DNA from: Bacteroidales bacterium UBA4417
GTDB taxonomy: Bacteria > Bacteroidota > Bacteroidia > Bacteroidales > UBA4417
NCBI GenBank assembly: GCA_002389705.1
Contig: DGQJ01000235.1
Coordinates: 1-7,039 of the forward strand
Length of the DNA stretch: 7,039 nt
Reading direction: 5' to 3'
The notes below the pieces were generated by a model. It worked only from the letters and a program-made list of their open reading frames with translations. It made no database searches and was not told where the DNA came from. Shown here one piece after another: positions 1 through 6,718 of the stretch (within the stretch, counting starts at the first letter, position 1; every line of letters starts with the position of its first letter). The translations under genes were made by a program, and so were the position numbers.

Positions 1-190
1 AGGAAATGTAAAGATAACGAAAAAATGGCCGGAATCAAAGTCGGGTGCCCGGGTGAAAAACAATGCCGGGAGTAGTATGCAGATTATGGATTGTAGCTAA
101 CAGCCTGCGCAAATTAAAAATTGAATAGTGAGACTGGTTGGTCTGGATTTTAGTGCTGCGGGGGCAGGATTATTTTATGATCCTGAAAAG
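1..190. other. Left-edge segment, no gene recognised
   Basis: Nothing here can be assigned. Two plus-strand frames are open from the window edge, stopping at 75 and at 100, but both are too short and featureless to tell from chance. A plus-strand gene ending near 100 would fit the plus-strand terminator-like structure that follows at 191-252, but this is inference only. An apparent ORF at 128-328 runs straight through the inverted-repeat element and is judged spurious. Confidence 0.3.
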
Positions 191-252
191 GGGGGCTTTA
201 CTACAAAGCCTCCGCCTCACTTCGTTCGCCGGCGCCTTTTTTATTTTCTTCC
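191..252 (+). terminator. Possible plus-strand terminator (degenerate)
   Basis: A 9-bp stem (191-199 with 205-213, loop ACTAC, one G-U pair) is followed about 23 bases later by TTTTTTATTTTCTT. The intervening GC-rich stretch can form only a short CGCC/GGCG stem (213-216 with 231-234), so the hairpin next to the T-tract is poor. It may have served a plus-strand gene lying off the left edge. Confidence 0.35.
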
Positions 253-278
253 TTTGCTTACAAGCAAGCTTGGCGCAC

Positions 279-321
279 GGAATAAAATAAAAAAGCCCCG
301 ATGCTTTTGCATCGAGGCTTT
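279..321 (-). terminator. Rho-independent terminator, minus strand
   Basis: A 13-bp stem with one mismatch (292-304 with 309-321) closes a TTTT loop. Read on the minus strand, GGGGC is followed by TTTTTTATTTTATT, a strong U-tract. Read on the plus strand the tail is GTTGTAG, which is weak, so the terminator acts leftward. The nearest minus-strand gene (GH31, ending at 1190) already has its own terminator at 967-1001, so the transcript ended here is unknown. Confidence 0.75.
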
Positions 322-328
322 GTTGTAG

Positions 329-966
329 CGTTGGCAGGGCTATAAAAAAATATGTAAGAGGCAGAAAGACAGATAGATAAAAATAGTTACGGTTTTAGGG
401 GATGAATTGGGGATTTCCGAATTATAAGTTTCTTGAACTATTCAATTTGAATTGCCATGCTTTCGGATTTCAAAAAAGCGCGTTTCATTTGATGCTCTTC
501 TGAGCTTTATGATTTTTCAATGTGGTGAAAGTCTATAAAAATTCAATTGTGATTTTATACTTAGCTTTCTTGAAATAAAGTCTTTGTGTTACATTTAGTC
601 CAACAAATCACTATTGCTGTAAAATCATCACTTAAAATATTCACTATAGTGTAAACCTACAGTAAATCTATGGTATATAATATCCGCTTTTCTTCCGAAG
701 ATTTATAAATCAACAATGTTTTTAGCCTATAATTAAGTTGTATTAAGCCATTTTTAAATCGTTTTCTTAATTAAATAGTCTGTTCTTGACAGGAAAGCAT
801 GCCTTAATTTGGCTTTCTTTAAATGGTCATTTCATTTTTTAAAAGCAACTATTGTAAAGCTATGGGAGAAGGCCTTTAGGTCCCCGTAACTACTTCCATC
901 TCGTTTTTAAATTGTTTCTCGATCAATTAACTATCTTCATCCTTCATGCAGGCATGTTCAACCTGT
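329..966. other. AT-rich gene-free region
   Basis: About 640 bases with no ORF of usable length on either strand, no tRNA-like or rRNA-like sequence, and no protein similarity that I recognise. Small structures are present. There is a 10-bp perfect palindrome, CACTATAGTG, at 642-651. There is an 8-bp stem at 791-798/812-819 (one G-U pair, 13-base loop). There is also a direct repeat GGGGAT near 398-413. No clear Bacteroidota promoter (TTTG, spacer, TANNTTTG) was found by eye. The region lies between two leftward terminators, which leaves room for an unannotated small RNA. Confidence 0.5.
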
Positions 967-1001
967 AAATAAAAAAGCCCGGGGCTCTTCGAGTCCGGGC
1001 T
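967..1001 (-). terminator. Rho-independent terminator closing the starch operon
   Basis: Stem AGCCCGG (976-982) pairs with CCGGGCT (995-1001). It continues through a G-U pair and, after one bulged base, CTC/GAG around the loop TTC. On the minus strand the stem runs directly into TTTTTTATTT. It lies about 190 bases past the GH31 stop codon and is the best transcription end for the cluster. Confidence 0.85.
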
Positions 1002-1146
1002 CTAAAGTATTTTACTCAATGAAATGCTGGCTTCCAGTGTGAATAAGATTACAGGAAACAATCTGGTTTATTGATTTTTCGCGTATTTTACAAAAGCAAA
1101 ATGCTTCGATTCCTCAATTTACTCTGTATTCATTTCACCTGATCGT

Positions 1147-1176
1147 GACTTATTCATTTAACAAAACGAATAAGTC
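1147..1176. other. Stem-loop just after the GH31 stop codon
   Basis: GACTTATTC (1147-1155) and GAATAAGTC (1168-1176) form a perfect 9-bp stem with a 12-base loop, starting 13 bases beyond the GH31 stop. The minus-strand side lacks a U-tract. The plus-strand side is followed by AATCTTTTTC. It could stabilise the 3' end of the operon mRNA or block plus-strand read-through. It is not a good minus-strand terminator. Confidence 0.5.
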
Positions 1177-1189
1177 AATCTTTTTCATG

Positions 1190-3322
1190 CTACGTTTTAA
1201 TTGTTATTGTGTTTTTCTGAATCCAATCGCTTGAAATTGAACCATTTTCATTCACAATAATTACTTTATATGTGCGTGATTTGGGCTTCATGTTTCCTTC
1301 CCTGGCAGTAATCTCTACTTTTACTGATGATCCGGTGGTTTTGGCAGTAAATCCAGAAATCAGGTATTCGCCTTTTTGATATTGAAATCCATCGCCGGCA
1401 TCTTCGTACATGCTTCCTGTTGCTGATCCATTTTTATTAAGCGAAACTATCAAAGTCAGTGAATCGAGGCAGTATTCGGATGTGTTCTGAATGATCCCAC
1501 CCAAAGGAATGATTGCGCCACTTTTTATCCTTACATCAGCCTGGTATTTATCACCTAAACTGCTTTCTCCGGAAAATGTGAAAGTTCTCCAGATTCCCTT
1601 TGGCAATGAAGGATTTACAGCCCACTTTGGAATGATCAGCAAGTCATTTCCCAAAAGAAACACCTGCTCTTCTTTTCTCAGGGTTGTATCTTTTAGATCA
1701 GCAAATAATACGGGCCGCATTACGGGCATGCCTGTTTTTGAAGCTTCATAAAACAAGGTGTAAAAATAAGGCAATAGCCTATAACGACGGTTTAGTGCTG
1801 TGCGCGAAATATTTTCTGTTTCAGGTCCGAAAGCCCAGGGCTCTTTGTTGTTAGATCCCTTTTCGGCATGGCCTCTCATAAACGGGAAAAATGCACCCAT
1901 TGATATCCATTGTGCAAACAGTTCCGGTGAAGCATTGTTTGCATATCCGCCCATATCTGGCCCGCTGAAAGCCTGTCCGGAAAGGCCCAGGTTCAATGTC
2001 ATCGGAATTGACATTTTCATGTGCTCCAAAGTAGCACAGTTATCACCTGTCCAGGTAGCTGCATAGCGATTGCTGCCTAAAAACCCCGAACGGGAAAGAA
2101 TAAACGGACGTTTATCCGGATTCGCTTTCTGGATTCCTTCGCGGGATGCTTTTACCATGAGCATTCCATACACATTGTGATACCGAAGATGAATATCGGC
2201 CTTCAGTTCACCACCGCCCCGATGCCAGTTGTTCCCGGGCATTGAGCCGCCAGGACCATCAAATACAGATGGCTCGTTCATGTCGTTCCACACACCATCG
2301 ATGCCGGTGGCCATAAAATCCTTGTATAAATCAGCCCACCAAAGTCGGGTTTCAGGCCTGGTGAAATCAGGAAAAACACATTTTCCGGGCCAGACATTTC
2401 CGACAAAATCCTTTTTATCAGTTTTTTGAACCCAATGATTGCCTTTGGTGCCTGATTCATAAACAAAATAATCATTTTCAACTTTCACCCCGGGATCAAT
2501 CATCCACACCGACCTGAAACCATTTTTATGCAGGTAGTCATTCACAGAGCGCGGATCAGGGATATTTTTTTTGTCGAAGGTAAATATCTTAAATCGTTCC
2601 ATATAATTTATATCCAACCAGATCACGTCGCAGGGGAGCTTTTTCATCCGAAGCGTATCTGCTATTCCCTTTATACGTGTATCAGGAACGTACGAAAACC
2701 TGCTTTGCTGGTAACCAAGCGCCCAAAGTGGTGGCATTTCCATTTTGCCGGTCAGGTTGGCAAGTTCCTTTACTACTTCCTGCGGAGTGTTCCGCAAAAT
2801 TACAATTACCCGAAACGCAGGACCTTCGGAAATAAACCGAATGCTGTCGGTAAGATCAATTTGCTGTTTCCAGCTGTTGTCAGCTATAATGCCAAAAGCG
2901 GTTCCATCGCGGTTAACGCCCAGTACCCAGGGATGGCTTTGGTAAAGCCGGTTGCCGCTGTCGATAGAGTATTTATAGTTATCAGTATTCCAGAGCGTTA
3001 TCTTTTTGCCATTTCGTAATAATGGACCTGTACATTCACCTGTTCCGTAAAGACTCGTTCCTTCGGCGATTGGAAATACGGCAAAGGTGTTGCCGTTTTT
3101 AGTGTAAAAAACAGGTATCGTTTTCCAGCTTTTCGGAACTTTGCCAATAGTTTTTGGTTCTTTCAGCAAGGCGAACGAAGGTAAATTTGCCGGTGCATCA
3201 TAAGCTGCAGGATAAAACACAGCTGTGTTATTGCCCATAAGTCTGGCAGTTTGACCCAATGCAGAACCCGAACATGCACAATAAAACAGGAACAGTAAAA
3301 AACAATAAATCTTTATTCTCAC
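1190..3322 (-). CDS. Secreted GH31 family alpha-glucosidase
   Basis: This predicted 710-residue glycoside hydrolase family 31 enzyme would cleave terminal alpha-linked glucose from malto-oligosaccharides by a retaining mechanism. The N-terminus (MRIKIYCFLLFLFYCACSG) is an export signal, with likely cleavage near ALG/Q at 21-24; Cys17 leaves a lipoprotein form possible. Residues about 65-185 match the GH31 N-terminal beta-sandwich. The (beta/alpha)8 barrel follows from about 197. It contains WLDI (Asp237, substrate pocket), GVWNDMNEPS (nucleophile Asp347), WTGDN (acid/base Asp427) and MRGHAE (Arg483, His485). Residues about 620-690 resemble the DUF5110-type C-terminal beta-domain. All catalytic residues are present. 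The start is GTG: the in-frame stop TAA lies four codons upstream and there is no nearby ATG. It is the last gene of the starch cluster. Exact linkage preference (maltose, isomaltose, other alpha-glycosides) cannot be read from sequence; alpha-xylosidase is a less likely alternative given the starch context. Confidence 0.92.
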   Translation of the reverse strand: MRIKIYCFLLFLFYCACSGSALGQTARLMGNNTAVFYPAAYDAPANLPSFALLKEPKTIGKVPKSWKTIPVFYTKNGNTFAVFPIAEGTSLYGTGECTGPLLRNGKKITLWNTDNYKYSIDSGNRLYQSHPWVLGVNRDGTAFGIIADNSWKQQIDLTDSIRFISEGPAFRVIVILRNTPQEVVKELANLTGKMEMPPLWALGYQQSRFSYVPDTRIKGIADTLRMKKLPCDVIWLDINYMERFKIFTFDKKNIPDPRSVNDYLHKNGFRSVWMIDPGVKVENDYFVYESGTKGNHWVQKTDKKDFVGNVWPGKCVFPDFTRPETRLWWADLYKDFMATGIDGVWNDMNEPSVFDGPGGSMPGNNWHRGGGELKADIHLRYHNVYGMLMVKASREGIQKANPDKRPFILSRSGFLGSNRYAATWTGDNCATLEHMKMSIPMTLNLGLSGQAFSGPDMGGYANNASPELFAQWISMGAFFPFMRGHAEKGSNNKEPWAFGPETENISRTALNRRYRLLPYFYTLFYEASKTGMPVMRPVLFADLKDTTLRKEEQVFLLGNDLLIIPKWAVNPSLPKGIWRTFTFSGESSLGDKYQADVRIKSGAIIPLGGIIQNTSEYCLDSLTLIVSLNKNGSATGSMYEDAGDGFQYQKGEYLISGFTAKTTGSSVKVEITAREGNMKPKSRTYKVIIVNENGSISSDWIQKNTITIKT

Positions 3323-3356
3323 AGAATTACTTTTTTATAAATTTAGTTCAGAAATC

Positions 3357-3382
3357 CCCGCTAACTTCTGAGAATTAACGGG
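3357..3382 (-). promoter_or_regulatory. Leader stem-loop upstream of the GH31 gene
   Basis: On the minus strand CCCGTTAA pairs with TTAGCGGG (3375-3382 with 3357-3364, one G-U pair), around a 10-base loop that can extend the stem by TTC/GAA. It sits about 35 bases before the GTG start and directly follows the terminator-like hairpin at 3386-3422. It may affect GH31 mRNA stability or translation. A TAAATTTA at 3337-3344, close to the Bacteroidota -7 box TANNTTTG, lies after it, but no matching -33 TTTG was found. Confidence 0.3.
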
Positions 3383-3385
3383 ATT

Positions 3386-3422
3386 AAGAAAAATGAGGGT
3401 CAGGCGATTAAACCTAACCCTC
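3386..3422 (-). terminator. Terminator-like hairpin between the CBM and GH31 genes
   Basis: A 10-bp stem with one mismatch (3395-3404 with 3413-3422, 8-base loop) is followed on the minus strand by ATTTTTCTTAA. It begins 35 bases after the stop codon of the starch-binding repeat gene. The interrupted U-tract suggests partial termination. If active, GH31 would be made at lower levels than the upstream genes or need its own promoter. Confidence 0.6.
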
Positions 3423-3457
3423 GCAAGTAAAACCTATCAACCAAATAGAACCAATAC

Positions 3458-5227
3458 TTACATTTTAACGATCTTTTTTGCAATCTGCCGGCCGTCAGAA
3501 TATATTATTCTGACAATATATACTCCAGACTTCAAAGTTTTTACATCTAATGAACCTTGTTTCGAAATTTCCCTGTCAGTAATAATATTCTTCCCTGTAA
3601 CAGTTTGAACAATAACCTTTTCTATATTTTCGAAGCCATTAAAATTCATTCTCTCGGCAATTGGATTAGGATAAATTGTGAGTGAATTCGGTTTAACATC
3701 AGCTATTCCAACTACTTCGCAAGGTACCACCGTAACATCGTATTTGTTGTTGGCATTAAGCGCTGACGCAGCTTTAAGGCAAACATCTCCTGTAATGGCA
3801 TAATCTTCGGTCTGTTCGCCCGAAGTGTTGTTGAAAATGAGGTTGGCGCCGGTAAATGTGGCATCGAAGGTAACTGAGTACCAGCCATCGGTTTCAGTAA
3901 GCGACTCGCCCGGCCAGCCACCTAACACTTCAGGACCCCAGGTATATAAACTTACGGTTGTCCAACTTTCCGGTTTCTGAAATTTAACTGTAAAACCGGG
4001 TGCCGTGCATGGTACAACGCTTACATCATACTTGCCACCGGCATTCAAAACTGATGCTGCCTGCAGACATACATCTGCTGTCATTCCATAATCCACAGTC
4101 TGTTCGCCGGTTCCATTGTTAAAAATCACATTACCTGTAATGAATGTATCATTAAATGTATAGGAATACCAGCCATCCACTTCAGTAAGAGCAACACCGG
4201 GCCATCCGCCAACAGCTTCAGGACCCCAGGTGTACATATTGACGGACGTCCAACTTTCAGGCTTTTTAAATTTCACGGTGAATCCCGGGGTAGTACACGA
4301 CACCACATTTACATCGTATTTTCCTTCCGTGTTCACTGCACTTGCTGCCTGTAAACAAGCATCAGAACTCAAAGCGTAATCAACAGTTTGTTCAGTAGCC
4401 CCATTGTTAAAAATAACATTGCCGGCAGTGAAGGTGTTGTCAAAAGTATAGGAATACCATCCATTGGCTTCGGTTAAAGCAACACCAGGCCAGCCACCAA
4501 CAGCCTCAGGACCCCAGGTGTACATATTAACGGTTGTCCATGTGGCAGGTTTTTTGAATTTTACTGTAAAACCCGGAGTAGCTGCACAGGGCGCAACCGA
4601 TACATCGTATTTGCCACCAGCATTTACAGCAGCTGATGACTGAAGACAAACATCACCTGCCAACACATAATCTTCAGTTTGTTCAGCTGCTCCATTGTTG
4701 AAAATCAATTTGCCGCCGGTATAAGCCACATCGAAGGTATAAGTATACCAACCATCAGTTTCGGTAAGTGTTGCGCCCGGCCATCCGCCGGTAACTCCCG
4801 GTTCGTAGGTATATAAATGAACCTCGGTCCAGCCGACAGGTTTTTTGAATTTAACTGTAATGCCGGGAGCGGTACAGGGTATGGCTGTTAATCCGAATTC
4901 TGTTGATGGTGCAACCGGGTCAACCGTTTGAAAACACGTGCTCGAACTGGTTGGGAAACTTACTGTTTGCTTACCACCACCATTGTTATTCAGGATCAGG
5001 TTCCCACCTGTAAAAGAAGCATCGAAAGTATAGCTGTACCACCCATCAGTTTCGGTAAGTACAACACCTGGCCATCCGCCCAGGGGTTCAGGCGAACCGG
5101 GAATCCAGCAGTACAAGGCCACAGATGTCCATTCGGCAGGCGCTTTAAATTTTACTGTTATCTGGGCAACCGATGCTGAGCTTGCAAAAATTACCAGTAA
5201 CAGAACCAGAACGTAAAGTTTTTTCAT
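3458..5227 (-). CDS. T9SS-secreted protein with five CBM26-like starch-binding repeats
   Basis: A 589-residue protein with no catalytic domain that I can recognise. A signal peptide (MKKLYVLVLLLVIFASSASVA) is probably cut after Ala21. Five tandem modules of about 96 residues begin at residues 23, 123, 220, 316 and 412. Each carries the pattern [IF]TVKFxxP, an early Trp, a YTW-like aromatic cluster, GGWPG, GWY and an IFNN-like strand. This resembles starch-binding CBM26; CBM25-like is the main alternative. Each module also holds a Cys pair exactly 20 residues apart near its end. Residues about 514-589 form a T9SS type A sorting domain (LTIYPNP, then SGVYIVRI, ending KKIVKM), so the product is exported across the outer membrane and probably surface-attached or released. 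It lies 84 bases after the amylase stop with no terminator between them, which suggests co-transcription. Its likely role is to hold starch near the amylase, by inference from repeat type and neighbours. The ATG start precedes a clear signal peptide. Confidence 0.88.
   Translation of the reverse strand: MKKLYVLVLLLVIFASSASVAQITVKFKAPAEWTSVALYCWIPGSPEPLGGWPGVVLTETDGWYSYTFDASFTGGNLILNNNGGGKQTVSFPTSSSTCFQTVDPVAPSTEFGLTAIPCTAPGITVKFKKPVGWTEVHLYTYEPGVTGGWPGATLTETDGWYTYTFDVAYTGGKLIFNNGAAEQTEDYVLAGDVCLQSSAAVNAGGKYDVSVAPCAATPGFTVKFKKPATWTTVNMYTWGPEAVGGWPGVALTEANGWYSYTFDNTFTAGNVIFNNGATEQTVDYALSSDACLQAASAVNTEGKYDVNVVSCTTPGFTVKFKKPESWTSVNMYTWGPEAVGGWPGVALTEVDGWYSYTFNDTFITGNVIFNNGTGEQTVDYGMTADVCLQAASVLNAGGKYDVSVVPCTAPGFTVKFQKPESWTTVSLYTWGPEVLGGWPGESLTETDGWYSVTFDATFTGANLIFNNTSGEQTEDYAITGDVCLKAASALNANNKYDVTVVPCEVVGIADVKPNSLTIYPNPIAERMNFNGFENIEKVIVQTVTGKNIITDREISKQGSLDVKTLKSGVYIVRIIYSDGRQIAKKIVKM
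3719..5161 (-). repeat. Five tandem coding repeats (CBM modules R1-R5)
   Basis: In gene order the modules lie at R1 4874-5161, R2 4586-4861, R3 4295-4570, R4 4007-4282 and R5 3719-3994, with periods of 300, 291, 288 and 288 bases. R3 and R4 are closest: about 70 of 92 residues agree by hand count, and they share a 23-base identical block (4218-4240 and 4506-4528). R1 is the most divergent, with a 3-residue insertion before GGWPG and an extra Cys at residue 40. R2 has Tyr where R1 and R3-R5 have Trp in the YTW cluster. Confidence 0.9.
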
Positions 5228-5311
5228 GATGAATTGTTTTAAGGGTTTATTTCGAAGGTTAACTTTTTTGATGGAGAATTGAATGCCGTAATCATGCTAC
5301 ACATTTTGGTA

Positions 5312-6703
5312 TTATTTTTTAAAAACAAGGTATGAATAGGGAGCTAATGAAAGTTGGGTATTTAAAGTTACCGGATTACCGGTAAATGCATCTTTCCACG
5401 AACCGGCTACGGCGGCAGGCAAGGTAAAATCGATACTGGTATTGCGCAGGTTACTTAGCACAAAAACATTATCAGTTCCCGAAATTTTGGTAAAGGCGCA
5501 GATATCTGCATTGGAATAGGAAGTTAATGCGCCGCGACGTATTGCGATACTGCTGTTGCGTAAGGCGATTATTTTTTTGTATTCAGCCACCATTTCGGGA
5601 TTAAGGTTCCAGTTAATAGTGGTTCCTGTAAACGGGAAATTCAGTTTGTAGGGTGTGCCCACTTCCTGTCCGTTGTAAATCATGGGGACACTTTTCATAT
5701 ACGCGGCCACAACGAAGGCGGCCATTGAACCCTGGTTCCCGCCAAATAAATCGAGTGGTGTTCCATCCGAGCTGTTCACATCGTGGTTGGTAGTATACCT
5801 AACTACCCTATTTTCGTCAGCGGCACCGGTGTATTCGCTGGTATTGAGGTTGTTGATGTTTGTTGCCGGCTGGTTTTTGCTGTACACATTTTTCAACTGC
5901 TCATAAAACCGGAATCCAAAAGTGTAATTAAATCCTGAGCTAAAATGATCCGTCCTGGTTCCTTCGGCCAACATCAAAAGTTTATGTGTTTTGATGTTAC
6001 GCAAAGTATCAATGGCCTGTTTCCAGAAATCAGCAGGAGGGCCATCCGCATAATCGCACCTGAAACCATCACAGTTGGCTGTATAAACCCAATATTTCAT
6101 GGCTTTTATCATGGCCTTGCGCATTTCGAAATTGGAGAAATTAAGTTGTGCCACATCGTTCCATCCATTCGGACTTTGAATTACTCCCGAAGAATTTTTT
6201 ACATACCACGACGTATTGCTTATCCAACTATTGTCCCAGGCAGTGTGATTGGCTACCCAATCGAGTATAACTGCCATACCACGGTTATGTGCCCCGGTAA
6301 TAAGTGAACGCAGATCATCAAGCGTACCAAATTCTGGATTCACTGCTTTATAATCTTTAACACAATATGGCGAATTAACCGATTTTTCCTGGCCAACCGG
6401 GTGAACCGGCATGAGATAAATCACGTTCACACCCAGGCTTTTTATTGAATCAAGACGGGCAATTACCCCCTGAAAATTTCTCGACGAACTGAAACTCCGC
6501 ATGTTCACCTGGTAAATAACTGCATCAGGAGCGGCTGGAACGCCTGCAAAAGGAGTGCCGTACTGTGCAGGATCGGTATTGGTATTATGATTGTTATCAA
6601 TAGGATCATCCGGGTTTTTTGCACAACTTCCGAAGAGTAAAAGCATTACGGGCACAATGATATTTATCATTACAATTACCGTTTTATAAGGTTTCAGATG
6701 CAT
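5312..6703 (-). CDS. SusG-like GH13 alpha-amylase lipoprotein
   Basis: This 463-residue GH13 family enzyme is predicted to hydrolyse internal alpha-1,4 bonds of starch. A signal peptide ends in LLLFGSC, giving a lipidated Cys27; the acidic residues soon after (AKNPDDP) fit a Bacteroidota surface-export signal. The barrel starts near residue 58. The GH13 signature regions are intact: DWVANH at 148-153 (region I), GFRCD at 213-217 with nucleophile Asp217 (II), LAEG with acid/base Glu247 (III) and TTNHD with transition-state stabiliser Asp308 (IV). SPYCVKDYKAVNPEFG (111-126) corresponds to the loop before region I. A short C-terminal beta-domain fills about 390-463. There is no carbohydrate-binding module, so the enzyme is compact. 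The start at Met1 is preferred over Met12 because it keeps Lys4 and Lys7 in the signal peptide. It follows the SusE/SusF-like gene as in the classical sus operon. GH13 subfamily and product pattern are not resolvable by eye; neopullulanase-like activity is possible. Confidence 0.93.
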   Translation of the reverse strand: MHLKPYKTVIVMINIIVPVMLLLFGSCAKNPDDPIDNNHNTNTDPAQYGTPFAGVPAAPDAVIYQVNMRSFSSSRNFQGVIARLDSIKSLGVNVIYLMPVHPVGQEKSVNSPYCVKDYKAVNPEFGTLDDLRSLITGAHNRGMAVILDWVANHTAWDNSWISNTSWYVKNSSGVIQSPNGWNDVAQLNFSNFEMRKAMIKAMKYWVYTANCDGFRCDYADGPPADFWKQAIDTLRNIKTHKLLMLAEGTRTDHFSSGFNYTFGFRFYEQLKNVYSKNQPATNINNLNTSEYTGAADENRVVRYTTNHDVNSSDGTPLDLFGGNQGSMAAFVVAAYMKSVPMIYNGQEVGTPYKLNFPFTGTTINWNLNPEMVAEYKKIIALRNSSIAIRRGALTSYSNADICAFTKISGTDNVFVLSNLRNTSIDFTLPAAVAGSWKDAFTGNPVTLNTQLSLAPYSYLVFKK

Positions 6704-6718
6704 TTCGTTTATTTTAGC

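Larger units (their letters stand above)
191..328. repeat. Imperfect inverted-repeat element with inward-facing terminator-like arms
   Basis: The two halves mirror each other. ACAAAGCCTC at 203-212 is the exact reverse complement of GAGGCTTTGT at 314-323. TTTTTTATTTTCTTCC at 237-252 matches the reverse complement of 279-294 at 15 of 16 positions. Each half also has its own hairpin outside its T-tract (191-213 and 292-321). The centre (253-278) contains a small TTGCTT/AAGCAA inverted repeat. It could be a pair of convergent terminators that arose by inverted duplication, or a small dispersed palindromic element. The sequence alone does not separate these. Confidence 0.55.

Noticed and set aside
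2..100. Possible 3' end of a plus-strand gene (32 codons then TAA)
   Set aside because: A second frame is also open from the edge to 75. Neither gives a recognisable peptide, so coding cannot be claimed.
128..328. 66-residue plus-strand ORF
   Set aside because: It reads through both hairpins and T-tracts of the inverted-repeat element, has a low-complexity basic and aromatic composition, and stops in the second hairpin arm. It is best explained as a chance ORF in a repeat.
839..902. Short minus-strand open stretch (about 22 codons, beginning DGSSYGDLKAF)
   Set aside because: It has no start codon, with a stop two codons upstream in frame, and is too short to call a remnant gene.
2528..3019. 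163-residue plus-strand ORF, the longest antisense frame
   Set aside because: It lies wholly opposite the GH31 gene, whose catalytic and domain motifs are intact; the peptide shows no family pattern or start context.
3719..5161. CRISPR-like or satellite repeat array
   Set aside because: The roughly 290-base periodicity is fully explained by in-frame protein modules that vary at the nucleotide level.
4928..5179. 83-residue plus-strand ORF
   Set aside because: It is a shadow of the first CBM repeat and signal peptide on the other strand.
5228..5311. Promoter or terminator between the amylase and CBM genes
   Set aside because: No stem with a U-tract and no TANNTTTG-type box was found, so co-transcription is the simpler reading.
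5945..6307. 120-residue plus-strand ORF
   Set aside because: It is opposite the conserved GH13 catalytic region of the amylase and has no recognisable features.
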